DNA of 64,000 bases from Laguncularia racemosa (taxonomy: Eukaryota > Streptophyta > Magnoliopsida > Myrtales > Combretaceae): the NCBI GenBank assembly GCA_037954665.1, contig JBBMOL010000022.1, positions 6,944,001 to 7,008,000 on the forward strand, written 5' to 3'. Each line of letters starts with the position of its first letter. The first letter of the stretch is position 1. Under the pieces are notes generated by a model that had not been told where the DNA came from, made no database searches, and saw only the letters and a program-made list of their open reading frames with translations. The translations under genes and the position numbers were made by a program. Below, piece by piece: positions 21,104-31,985 of this stretch.

Positions 21104-22807
21104 ATGTCGGCTAACGATGGTGTTGACGGCGGTCGTATTCTTGACGGTGTTCGAGGTACGGAGGTCCTACGTTACGGGCAACCAATACGAAGGGCGGTAG
21201 AGGAGACCATGGATCAGAAAATCCGGCGAGAGGAACAGCGTCGTGAGGCCCTGATCTATCGATCCAATACCAAAGGTAATAGGCAGATCTATTGGAGACG
21301 ACCGGAAGGCGATCCAAGGAACAGTTCTGTTACTTATGAGACGGACGATGAAGACGAGATTTTTAATAATCTGCCTAGGAGAAGAGGCCACGGTAACATG
21401 AGCAGATACAACCGATGTGACTACAGGTATAGAGATGAAATCTTTTCTCAATTTAATTATGTTGTATCCGAGTTTGATGGTACTGGGAGTTTGAATGAGT
21501 TTTGGGTTTGGATTGAGGATATTGCAAGATTCTTTGATCGTATGAGGATTCTTGAGGGAATGAAGGTAGAGTTGGTGGAGAGTCGTTTGTGGGGTGATGC
21601 GTTGTATTGGTGGGAACGACTCCAAGGGTTAAGACGCCTTGAGGGTAAAGATCCGGTGAGGACTTGGTTTATGATGCAATGCTTGTTAGAAAAAAACTTC
21701 TTTCCCCTTGATTACGAGAGAATCCTCCCACAAGAAATTCCACAAACATCTAAGCGTGTAAACTTAATCCCTGAAGTGCTTAAAGAGGGGATGTTCGAAC
21801 AAGAGAAAAACTCAACCTTTGAAGATTATAGTACATTGGTTGATGATGGTGGAAGAGCAGGGGAAGCCTATGAAAACTGTGTGGGTGAGGAAGTTATTGC
21901 GGACTCGCCTTTATTGAATGACGAGCCGGAGATGACAGTGATTGAAGAGTCGAAGGCTGGAGATACTCTGAGCATAATCATTGCACCAACGAAGGAGATT
22001 AAGGGTGTAGAGTTTAATGTTATACCCAAAAACTTGTACTTCAAACCAGAGGAGACGCTAAAGGTGACTTATGGAGGACAAAATACAGAGGAAGAAGCTC
22101 ATGACATTCTATGTTATGCATTTAAGGGTGGCACAAATACTTTGGACACTGAGGAGGTTCATCCAATTCCAACGGAGAAAGAGACTCAAGGAAAAACAAG
22201 TCGATATATTGGTAGCTGGCTAAAGTCTCAACCACATGACAAGGCCATAGTGGTAACAAAAGTTTGTAGTTATTTAGAAAGGTCAAGCTATATTCGTGAG
22301 AATGCAAAGTTTTTACGAGTTGATGCTGCTAACATCCAAGAAAGTGTCGAGAAAATCCTCAAGAGACTTGACACTAACAACATTGATTTGCTGCAAATTC
22401 CTCGGTCAGATCGCTATGTTCCACTATTTGGTGAGTACTCATATGATTTTTCAAAGTGGCGGACAAGTGTACTTTTTGTTGAGCAGTTACAAGCCCTACA
22501 AGATGTTATCAATGAAGGAAGGGATCGCCACATCGGTGTTTCAAATGAGGCTACATGTGGAGTAATGGAGTTTGTTCAAGCTTCGAGAGTTGAAGGGGTT
22601 CCAAAGGTTGTTAGCAGGCAAAATAGTTATGGCTTGCCTGTTAGAACCCGACTTGAGATGGATCTAGTTGAAGGACGCCATCTGAAAAGTCGCAACATAA
22701 TCCTCCTTTGTTATTCTCCATTGGGTGGTAGATCATTGACTGGAGAGTATTTGGATATCAATTCTGAAGCTGCCAATGAGAAGAGGTTGAACCTATTTTC
22801 TAGATAA
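21104..22807 (+). CDS. Gag-aldo/keto reductase fusion ORF (567 aa)
   Basis: One uninterrupted frame starts 20 bases after the PBS. Residues 1-100 are a charged leader. Residues about 118-206 match the gypsy Gag domain (FDGTGSLNEFW, WGDALYWWERL, TWFMMQCLLEKNFFP). An acidic linker follows (220-320). From about residue 321 (TYGGQNTEEEAHDI) to the end it reads as a plant Tas-like aldo/keto reductase, with ETQGKT, RVDAANIQESVEKILKRLDT, YSPLGGRSLTGEYLD and RLNLF. Of the AKR catalytic tetrad, Asp348 and Lys386 remain, but the Tyr position is His353 and the His position is Pro433, so reductase activity is unlikely. The captured piece has no introns, stops before the reductase C-terminus, and ends at a TAA that falls inside the homologous region. 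A Gag-fused host domain might influence particle assembly or binding; that is speculation. Confidence 0.85.
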   Translation: MSANDGVDGGRILDGVRGTEVLRYGQPIRRAVEETMDQKIRREEQRREALIYRSNTKGNRQIYWRRPEGDPRNSSVTYETDDEDEIFNNLPRRRGHGNMSRYNRCDYRYRDEIFSQFNYVVSEFDGTGSLNEFWVWIEDIARFFDRMRILEGMKVELVESRLWGDALYWWERLQGLRRLEGKDPVRTWFMMQCLLEKNFFPLDYERILPQEIPQTSKRVNLIPEVLKEGMFEQEKNSTFEDYSTLVDDGGRAGEAYENCVGEEVIADSPLLNDEPEMTVIEESKAGDTLSIIIAPTKEIKGVEFNVIPKNLYFKPEETLKVTYGGQNTEEEAHDILCYAFKGGTNTLDTEEVHPIPTEKETQGKTSRYIGSWLKSQPHDKAIVVTKVCSYLERSSYIRENAKFLRVDAANIQESVEKILKRLDTNNIDLLQIPRSDRYVPLFGEYSYDFSKWRTSVLFVEQLQALQDVINEGRDRHIGVSNEATCGVMEFVQASRVEGVPKVVSRQNSYGLPVRTRLEMDLVEGRHLKSRNIILLCYSPLGGRSLTGEYLDINSEAANEKRLNLFSR

Positions 22808-22810
22808 ATG

Positions 22811-23362
22811 AAAAGGTACCACCGTTCCATCTATAGAACTATCGGAGGGTCACTTTTTCCAGGGGCCTATACCAAGGCACCTTCTCACGCACTGGACCTA
22901 GTTTCCTTTCCCAAAGGTGAGGAGACCTACGTAGCAGCAAAACACCTGGAGGAACAGTGCCACACAGTGGTGTCAGAAATCAAATAACAAGTTGAGAAAG
23001 TGAATGAGCGATATAAGAAAACCGCTGACAAACATAGGAAGAAGAAGTTATTTGACGTGGAAGACCTAGTGATGGTGTTCTCAAGGCAGGAACGCTTCCC
23101 CGGGGATGCATATGGCAAGCGACAACTGAAGGAGTATGGACCCTACACTATAGTGGCCAAGATCAATGGCAATGCCTATGTGATTGGACTTCCGGAGAAC
23201 ATGAATCTCCCCAGCACTCTCAATGTGGCGGACTATCACCTTTTCACTCCGGTGATACGCCTCTATATCCGGATGAGAACTCGAGGTCGAGTTCTCCATT
23301 GGTGTGGGAGAATGATGGAGGCACAAGAGACTCGGCCCATGTTTCCCGAACCTTCAACGTAG
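22811..23362 (+). pseudogene. Remnant of gypsy integrase C-terminus
   Basis: After the TAA of the fusion ORF, translation first gives a short end of the reductase (MKRYHRS). From about 22860 it gives the tail of a gypsy integrase: AYTKAPSHALDLVSF, then a stop at 22985, then NERYKKTADKHRKKKLF, LVMVFSRQERFPG, KEYGPYTIVAKINGNAYV and LNVADYH. The catalytic DDE core is missing. This fixes the element's origin as Ty3/gypsy and shows that the reductase fragment replaced almost the whole of pol. The last part, from about 23221, is duplicated inside the LTR. Confidence 0.85.
23304..23312 (+). promoter_or_regulatory. Polypurine tract
   Basis: GTGGGAGAA abuts the 3' LTR start (TGATGG at 23313), as expected for the plus-strand primer. 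A near copy, GGTGGGAGAGAA followed by TGATGC, lies 135 bases inside each LTR. Confidence 0.7.
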
Positions 23363-24303
23363 CGGACTTATTTCCATTTTACACGGATGACGCACCCCTT
23401 TATCCAGAAGCGAACTCGGGGTCGAGTTCTACCTCGGTGGGAGAGAATGATGCAGACATCGTGGAGGGCACAGTGGTATACACGGCCTAAGGGCACGGCC
23501 GTGTATGATTTTATCCGGGTCGTGTATCACTTACACGGGCGCAGGCCACGCTCAGCGACACGACCGTGTGTTCCAGTAGGATTCTCACAGATTTATACAC
23601 GGCCGGAACACACGGCCGTGCATAGGGACCGTGTATCCCATTCAGAGTTCCCAGACGTACACACGGCTTCATTACACGGCCAGGCGACGACCGTGTATCT
23701 CGACCATGCATCTATTCCTAAAGTTCCACCAATGTATACACGGCTTCATTACACGGCCAGGCGACGACCGTGTATCTCGACCGTGCATCCGTTGCTGAAG
23801 TTCCACATACGTATACATGGCTTCCTTACACGGCTAAGGGACGACCGTGCAACACAACCGTGTCTTCAACCCGATTTCCACAGAGGTATACACGGTCCTA
23901 GTACACGGTCGTGTATAGTGACCGTGTATTCAACCAAGATTTCAACGGAGGTGAACACGGTCTCATTACACGGAGGGGAACATAACCGTATACCCAGCAA
24001 TGAACATCCGCCGAGTCATACACGGCTTACTTACACGGCCGTGTATTAGACCGTGTATGATGCGTATTGTATTACGTGTACGCTTAGATTTTGCCCTTTT
24101 AGATATTTTACGGAACCATATAAATACTCTTTTGTCAGATAGATTAGGGGTAGGTTTTATTACACATTTGAATACACTTTGAGCGAGAGTTTTCTCCAAT
24201 TTCCGGGTTGTGCGCAACCTAATTTGCATCAAAGCATGTGCCTTTGTTGCGTGAAACCAATCCAATCTCGGATTCGTTTCGTTTTTGCTTCTGCACTGCG
24301 TCA
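23313..24303 (+). repeat. 3' LTR (991 bp)
   Basis: Same length as the 5' LTR with about 18 differences, 16 of them transitions by my count. It carries the same repeat array (about 23478-24060) and TATA box (24118-24126), and is followed by the target duplication TATGT. Confidence 0.93.
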
Positions 24304-24305
24304 TA

Positions 24306-25730
24306 TGTTTAGTCTAGAGAGAATTCAGGACATGATCCTTAAAATGCACATCCAAATAAAAACATGATATTTTTGTATTTTCTGGTTTTAATATAATAAA
24401 AAGAATAATCTTTTTATGGTATTTTTGTGTTTTTTTTTTTGTTGAGAATGAAATAAAAACTAAAAGATATGGAAAAAAATCAACGATTGAATATGATACA
24501 ACAATTGTGAATTCAAACTAGGATTGTAATTAAAATGCAAGGTCTGATATCACTCAAAATTCATATAATTAATTGGTATGATCATCACAATTTATGAATT
24601 AGATTGATAAGAACTAAAAAAATAATTTAAGAGAAAACATTCTTGTAAACTTAATCGCAAATAAAAAAAAAGGGTTTCGCAATTCCCAATCCATTTGTTT
24701 CACATTACATAGCATAGCCTATTTATAGGCAAAGAAAAATAAACCTATATAACATAATCCTAATTAAAATATATTATTCATGGATAATAAATTAAAACAA
24801 AACTTATCAATATCCTAGTATCCATAGAAACAACATAAAGTGTAAATATCTTCTAATAGCCTTCATATCTAAATATGGATGAATCTTTAATAGAAAAAAA
24901 TCTACAAAATAATGGAAACAAAAATAATTCAAAACCCTCTCTTCTTGAGAATCCATACATCCCTTATCAGTGTATGGACAACTATCTCTCAAGCACAAGT
25001 TTAGGTTCGTCCTCAGTGGGAAAATAAAATAGAGCACCTAACAATGTATCATCACAAATCAAGAACTATGAGATTGCCCCTTTCATTCTGAGGTGACAAA
25101 GGGATTGTACCATTTGAGTTTTTTCTTTCTTTCTTTTTTTCCATGCTTTTCCTAGAGGTCTAGAGAAGGCTACAATTAATAGGATTTTCTTAATCCTCCT
25201 TTCCCGAAAGGAAGAACATGAAATTCTTTTATCCTTTCACAAGGATTAAGAGATTGGATCTAGCTATATGAAGAATGCTTGGCTAATAAATAAGTCTTTT
25301 CTTAGTCTTCGACCCCCTTAGTCACTCTGCACACTCCCATTAGTGTAATGGGATGTGTTCATTTATCTATCTTTTGACTTGAATGGGAGTAGGTTTGAAA
25401 AAGGATCTTAGAGTGTCTAAGGCTAGGCTAAGATCTCTTTAAATTTGTATCTTTGTCTTTGAAGTAGAACATCTAAAGCATAGTATAAGCAATCAAAAGC
25501 TACGATCTATTGCAAACTCAAAAAAAAAAAAAAAGGAATTAGAACTACATTAAAAACCAGAATTAAAACCCTTAAAGTATCTTAACTAAGTTCTTTTGCA
25601 ATTTAGAATTTAACCTTCATTACTTTTATCTAGTGATTAGAACCATAGCCATGTCCTTGTGAGTCTAACCTTTTTTGTGACCTTCTAAAATCATATTTGA
25701 AATTATGATTTTCATCATCATCCATAGGTT
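24306..25730 (-). repeat. Old LTR-like segment, related to 48239-49330
   Basis: From TGTTTAGTCTAGAGAG the segment aligns by eye with 48239 onwards (TGCCTAAATCTGAGAG). Shared stretches include aggacat-gtcc, aaaagatatgga, attgtgat-aaaat and tgataagaactaaa-aataat. After an unshared block (about 24730-25450) similarity resumes: aatcaaaagctacgatc against aatcaagagctataatt, then the aaccttcat / tagccttcat stretch. It is read as the 3' LTR of the minus-strand gypsy element whose gag lies at 46.5-48.2 kb. The reductase-bearing element is inserted on its first three bases. No clean far edge or target duplication could be fixed. Confidence 0.5.
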
Positions 25731-25779
25731 GGTAAAGATTTTCCTCGAATCTTACTTTTACTTTGGCTTGTGATGAGAA

Positions 25780-28700
25780 TTATGTGGCCTTCATGCAAAT
25801 AAATTGTTTATGCTTTACTTCTATTTCCCCTAACAATTTTTTTTTTAATTTTTTGGGTGGGGGATCAACAAAGAAAGTTATTGATTTATCAAAAACTAAT
25901 GTAAAACATAAAAAAATAGAGGAGGCCTCTAGAGTTTGAGAAACATGATTAGTTGATAACAAATATAAAAGATGAGGTAGGGGATTAACATTCCAAAAGC
26001 ATAAACACATCCCCTTCTTACTGTGGGTTATAGCTTAATTTGCACAAATATTTGCTGTCTTATTTACTAAGGAGAAAGAAATATCGTCAATATCTCTCTT
26101 AAGCGTGGAAATATCATCAATCATGTTTTGAACCCACCACTCTTGCCATAATTTAGAATAAGCATTAAAAATAGTGGTTGAATCAGCCTCTACAATTATC
26201 CTTCTCTAGCCTTTAGCTTTTGCTGGCGTTAAACTTTCTCTCATTGCAATGGCTAGTATCTACACAAGTAACCATAATAGATTAACAAACACCTACCTTT
26301 AAATCTCCAGCACTTCTCCTCACTACACTAACAATTGTACCATCTCTCTCTATTCATGATCCATCACAATTTAATTTAACTTCATTTTCTTTTAGAGGGG
26401 TCCAAAAATTGCAAAAGAGGATCTTGTTGGTGCTATTGTATAGTATCACCACTAGTAGCACTTAGCTTTTCAATCTCAAAAAGAGAAGCTTGAATTGATT
26501 TGACAATAGCATAAAGGTCAGGTTTTACACAATTAAATACATTAGTGCATCTTTGCTTCTAAATATACCACAAACAAGCTGCAACAAATGATGAACTTAT
26601 TGATGATATAGGTTATAGTTTATACTAATAATATTATTGCAACTTCTCTAAAGTAAAATTATCCACTTAGGCATTCCTTGTATTGACCAAATAATCTTCT
26701 AACTTACAGCGATGTGATATGTGAGGAAGATGGCCAATTTAAATTTGGACCATGAACAAAATTACGTGCATAGCAGTACTCAGACTTCACTAAGTAAACT
26801 CCATTATGATTCAAAGGACATATTATGTTATTTGGCTTTAGATAAAAGCTTAAATGAATTTTTCCTATTAGAGCTTTTGTATTTTCATCAAACAATTATA
26901 TCAATTTACCCTCATCCTAGCTTCTTTTTTTCACTTAAATAGAATTTCCTTTACCTTCATGTTTTGATCCATTTGACCTTGTAGGCTATAGATCACATTC
27001 TTCTCCTTTGTATTTGGTAGCCAAGGATCTTTCAAGATTCTAGCTGAGTCTCCATCACCTATTTTCCATAGCAAGTTGTTTTTAATTAAATGTTGACCCA
27101 CTAGGATGCTTTGCTAAACCCACAATGCACATCCTCCCTTCTTAGCTTCTAGAAAATCCATTTTTGGAAAATAAATGCTCTTTAAAACTTTCATCTAAAG
27201 AAGATCCTGGTTGTTAAGAATTCTTCATGCTAACTCCCATAGCATTGCATAATTGAAATTCTCTAAGTCATGAAAACCCAAACCCCCTTCATATTTTAGC
27301 TTAGCTAAATCAATCCACTTCCTCCAATGAATATTCTACTAGTTGCATCACCACCCCACCAAAACCATGTGATCATTGTAGATCCCTCTAAACATCAAGG
27401 AACTTAAAAAAAGTCATTGAGTAAGTAGGGATTGTAAAGGCGACTGCTTTTATCATTATCTCCTTTGCAGCATGTGATAAAAGAGCACTCTTTCATTCTT
27501 GAAGCTTGCTAGCAATTTTCTCTTTCACGTAAGTGCCACCATGTTAGATCTACCTAAAATTGTTGGCAGACTAAAATAGAAACTTGGGTTACTTGAACAA
27601 TTTATTCCCACCACATTGCATAGGAAAGCACGATTTGAGTCAAATTGTTGCTAAAGAAAATGCCAGACTTTTGGATGTTAATTGCTTGACTAGATAAGTT
27701 ATAATAATCCTCAAGAATTTTCTTCAGATTAATAAAAAATTAGGCATTAGAGAAAACTAAATGTGAAAGCACTATACATCATCTTCTAATCTTAACTCCT
27801 CTAATGAAGTTGTCTTTAATAGATTTAATTGATGAGTGAGAAGGAACATCAACGAAGAGGATAAATAAATAAAGAGATAAAGGATCCTCCTATGTTATAC
27901 CTCTAGATGGCTTAAAACTCCTTATATGTCTTCCATTGAGCATTAGATTAAAAGACGCTAAAGACATGCACTACATGACCTAGTTAATCCATTTTTCATG
28001 AAAGTTTAGCTTTCTAAGAAGTTGTTCCAAGAAATACCAATTCACTCTATCATTGCCTTTCAACATATCAATTTCTATTGTATTTTTTTTTTTAACTTCT
28101 CCTTTTCATTTTTAAAAGATGGAGAATTTCATGAGCTATTACCACATTATCTTAGATTAAGCAATTTGAAATGAAAGCACTTTGAAAAGGAGAGACAATG
28201 CTATTAAGAAATGGTTTCAAATGCTTAGCTAACATTTTTTAAATGATTATGAAAGAGAAATCACAAAGACTAACTCATTGAAAATGGGAATATTCTTTCG
28301 GCTCTTGACTTTAGGGATAATTAGATTAGTATCATTGAAATGTCGCGAAAACATACTTGAGTTAATGAAGCAAGCCACGAGGCTCAATTTCATTCCTAAA
28401 AGAGAGAAAAAAACACTATTAAAACCATTTGGACTTAGAGACCTTCTAGCACCTAAATGGAAAGCTGCTAATTTCACCTCCTCTTTGTTGACTTCCCTTA
28501 TCAACTCATCTCTCATATTCTAGGATATCAGTGTTGGAATACAATTTAGTACTTCTTCTCCATTGCTTAATTCCTCTACTTTATAATTTTTTTGAAATAG
28601 CCCAAAAATTCCTTTTCATTCTCAGTCTCCCCAATCTAATTCTTCCCTCATTCATGATCCTAACTACCTCGTTTCTTCCTCTATGATGTAAAGTGGTTTG

Positions 28701-29749
28701 GTGAAAGAACATTAAGTTTTTATCACCAAAGTTTATCTAGTTTGTTCTAGCTCTTTGCCTCTAATAAAGCTGCTCATTTGTTAAAGCTTCATCAATAGCC
28801 ATAAGTAATGCTTCTTCCTCATGATCTTCATCTGAATCGATTTCTTTACTTGGAATGATTGCTAACTATTCTTAGAGGACATCAAGTTGCTTGCTAAAAT
28901 TTAATACATAGGTCTTACTCTAATGTTTTAACTTTCTCTCATTGATATCATCTAGAGCATTCTTCCCCTTCTATGTGTTAATAACTAAATTTTTGCATTC
29001 CTCATATTTTAGCTATATTTGATTAAAATGAAAAATTCTTAGACCTCATTGCCTAGTATTCTATAGTGTAATAAGGGGTGAGTGATATAATCTAGTTGTT
29101 GGTAAATTCCTAATTATTGCATTCTAAAATGTTTTCAATCATAAATTATTACCAAACCCTTGGTCTAATCTTTCTTTAACCTTTGGTCCCCTCATCCATT
29201 TAAGTCAAAATAAATTGTTGAAAAAAATAAGACATAAGTTAGAAACAAATTGTTGAAAAGTAATAACTAGTAGTAAGGCTTTTGATTTCCTCCACTCTTC
29301 TCCTCTTTGTTGAGAATCACATTCTAGTCCCACACACCCAACCATGGTTCATTCACTCCTTAGGCTAAAATTTTCAATGATTTATAAAAAAAAAAATTAT
29401 CCATTCAAGGGTTGATGGGGTATAGATCCAAGAAATTCCGATAAGTACATCCCGATTTACCATTTTTATCTTTGAGTCAATAACATTCTTATATGTCCTT
29501 AAAATCTCCACCTCTACCTTTACATCCTCAACCCATCATAATTCAAATCCTCTCGCCAAACCTATAAGTTCAACATACACAACCCTTTGATAGTTTAATC
29601 ATTTTCTCAATGAGTCAAAATTTTGGCTTTTTTCCCTTAGTATACATGAGAAAAACGATTGATAGTTGAAATTACTTGATTTCACTTTTTAAAGCTTTAA
29701 TTGTCAAGGTTCGACCAATTCCCTAACAATTATAATGGATAAGATTCAT
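25780..29749 (-). pseudogene. LINE (plant L1-type) ORF2 pseudogene: endonuclease, RT, RNase H
   Basis: Reading down the minus strand, an endonuclease-type start (YNC-GIGRTLTIKAL) begins at the ATG at 29749. It is followed by IGLARGFEL and the VEVEILRTYKNVIDSK block (about 29500-29580). A linker region has RARTNxINFGDKNLMFFH (about 28720). The RT has EEVKLAAFHLGARRSLSP (about 28430-28500), TNLIIPKVKS (about 28310) and ITWFWWGGDATSR (about 27350). An RNase H domain follows (about 26380-26030; DGTIVSVVRRSAGDLKVG, NKTANICAN). Stops and frameshifts are frequent. At the RT active site the usual FADD reads FSNA (27754-27743), so both metal-binding aspartates are lost. The element once copied itself by target-primed reverse transcription; it is long dead. 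Confidence 0.82.
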
Positions 29750-30464
29750 GGCTCCTTGGTGGCTGAAAAAGGACTACCGCTATAAGCATAAGCACTTTGA
29801 TAATTCGCTAAAATCTCTACTTCAAACAACTCACTTTCAAAGGTAATCATTTTTCTTATTATCCTTCTTGATGCTATATGAGCCCTTAGTCTCTTAATAT
29901 GTGATTTCCTTTTCCTTTCTTTCATGGCAACTTCCTCTTCCCTTAAGACTTGATATCTTTTCAAGGATAAATTCTTTGATAGTAGCTCTTCATTCGAGTC
30001 TCTATCTCTCTTTAAAGTTAAAGCACTCAATGCTTTGACAATGGGTGAAGCTTTTGGTGTTAAGAGGAGAGCATGTGATGTACGTTGCAATGGAAGATAA
30101 ATAGTAAAGGAAGAGTATGAATGTGCATGCAACAAGATACAATTCACCACCAAAAAACATAAGTCGGGTTTGCAATTAGAATTAGGTTTAATATTACTCA
30201 CAAACACTAAACTAATTCACAAGTTCCAATAAATGATAAATATAACACACTAGCTCTTAAAATAGTGTTCATCACAGTTAATGACTAGCTAATAAGAACA
30301 CAAGGATTAAAGAGGAAAGGGGTTTCACTTAATAATTAGAGTAAGTAATAAGCAAAAAGATCCTTTCATTCATTAATGGACTAAGGATCATCTTTATGTT
30401 GACATAAGTGTTACTATTTATACTATTATAAAACCTTAGTGATAGTTTACTAAATACATACTAT
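29750..30464 (-). other. LINE spacer between ORF1 and ORF2, with a 153-codon open frame
   Basis: An open frame at 29746-30207 (minus) overlaps the start of ORF2 by three bases. It codes a basic, Lys/Arg-rich segment (MKERKRKSHIKRLRAH). In the nested model this would be the ORF1 tail or inter-ORF region of the LINE, left of the copia insertion. It is not recognised on its own. Confidence 0.35.
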
Positions 30465-31705
30465 TGGTCCTAGAGAGTAACCAAGGAGGGGGGGTGGGGT
30501 GTGTGTGGTGAATTGGTTATATAAAAAAATTTCTTTCTTAAAAAAAAAATCACATCCCCAATTAGTTACTTGTAAATTATATCTTTGAATTTGCTTTACA
30601 ATCACAATAGATATTTAAATGCACGAAAACAAAAGAGTAGAGTAAGAATAGTTTATGCAATGATTTATAAAAAGGTTTCGCTTTAAGCGTACATCCTCTC
30701 TTCCAACTCCAAGCTTAGAACCTGATATTCCACACTAGTATGTTCCACTATATCCAATCATGAAGTAAGATTTACAAATAGTGATCACAATTCACTCTAT
30801 CATACTTTAAGCTATCACTTAGATATTTCTGAACTTAGGACCTATTGTAATCTAGCTCTTACAAAAATTATCAAAACAATGAGGAATAAAGAAATATAAC
30901 CCTCACTAAGTTTGATATAAAATAAAACTGAAATATAACAGAATATTTTCACAAGGAATTTTTAGCTATATTTTTCCTTCATGCTCTATTATGTTTTTCT
31001 TGGATGTTGACGATCTATATCTTTTGATCACACAATGGCTACAAAGGATAAACTAGATGTTGAATATGTTCTAGATATTTTACTAAAGATCATGACTCAT
31101 CTTCAAATTCAAAAATCAATTCCATGTTCTTACCAAAGCGCTTGAATAATTTCAATAGTTGACTTCATATCCCTTAAAAATAAAAATGTATTTCAATTGT
31201 TATCCTTTTTGAATATTTTCTACTCCTCAAGCACAGTTTTGAATATAAATCATCATCAAACATACTCTGCTTCATTAGGTTAGGGCTAACATTAAATTTT
31301 AATCTTTAAACTTATTATAATTTTAAATCCCCTAGATATATTGACCAACTATGTGGAACATTTTGAATGTATTACCCAAATACATTTAACTTTAGAGTTA
31401 GGCCTTCAGTTTGATTAAATCTTCAAATATAAACTCATCATGTAACATGCTATTCATTTTTGTAGTAATGTTAGTGCAATGTCTATTTTCTAAGTTAGTC
31501 TCTAAGTTACCTTTTGAGTAAAAAATAAGTCATACACCAAGTTTACTTTCTGAGTTAGTCTCTAAGTTACTTTCTGAGTAAAAACTTTTCTTTCAAGAAA
31601 TTAAACTGAATTACATATGTATTATTTATCTACACACCTAATAACTTAGTTAGTAATCTCTTAGCTTTTTATCATCATCAAAACTATTATCAAGAGAACT
31701 TAACA
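30465..31705 (-). repeat. 3' LTR of the Sirevirus-like element
   Basis: On the minus strand it begins TGTTAAG (31705). It aligns along most of its length with 43115-44336, for instance ggttatataaaaaa, tatgttccactatatccaat and aatgaggaataaag. Many substitutions and small indels show an old insertion. Confidence 0.8.
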
Positions 31706-31718
31706 TTCTTCCCTTTTT
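31706..31718 (-). promoter_or_regulatory. Polypurine tract of the Sirevirus-like element
   Basis: The minus strand reads AAAAAGGGAAGAA immediately before the LTR start TGTTAAG, which fixes the element's orientation. Confidence 0.8.
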
Positions 31719-31985
31719 GATGATAACAAAACCTTTTTATAAATAAAAATATTTAAAACTTTTCAAATTCCTTTTTCTTTGTTAGTACTTTGAGTTTTTG
31801 TTTATTTTTAAACTTTTTCACATATATTTTTCTCACATATTTCTCCCTCTTTTTGTTATCAGTAGAAAATAGAAAATTAATATAACAAACATTAACATCC
31901 AAGAATATAGCAGCAACATAAGTTGATTCTTCATTAAAAGCAAATGTAATAATAAAATAGATAACAAAATAGTTTGAATAGTACA

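Larger units (their letters stand above)
20075..24308 (+). mobile_element. Complete non-autonomous Ty3/gypsy element carrying a gag-aldo/keto reductase ORF
   Basis: Two 991-bp LTRs (20080-21070 and 23313-24303) are flanked by a perfect 5-bp target duplication, TATGT (20075-20079 and 24304-24308). The internal part is only 2242 bp and holds a PBS, a gag-reductase ORF, the tail of an integrase and a polypurine tract. Protease, reverse transcriptase, RNase H and the integrase core are absent, so mobility must depend on an autonomous relative. I count about 18 differences between the LTRs (about 1.8 %), nearly all transitions, so the insertion is recent. It sits exactly on the edge of an older LTR that continues at 24306. 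Confidence 0.93.

Noticed and set aside
21167..21625. A 152-codon minus-strand ORF opposite the fusion gene
   Set aside because: Shadow of the sense Gag frame; no recognisable motifs.
22060..22830. The reductase segment as an independent host gene
   Set aside because: It lacks the N- and C-terminal parts of the enzyme, has no promoter of its own, is fused to Gag and is bounded by a complete LTR element.
23387..24049. A 220-codon plus-strand ORF and its 143-codon twin at 20385-20816 across the LTR repeat arrays
   Set aside because: The frame is open because the ACACGG/CCGTGT units repeat without stops. The product is low-complexity and lies in LTR U3 DNA, with no family match.
20245..24060. 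Regularly spaced palindromic repeats resembling a CRISPR array
   Set aside because: The units are divergent, lie in both LTRs of a retrotransposon, and the DNA is plant nuclear; no cas genes are present.
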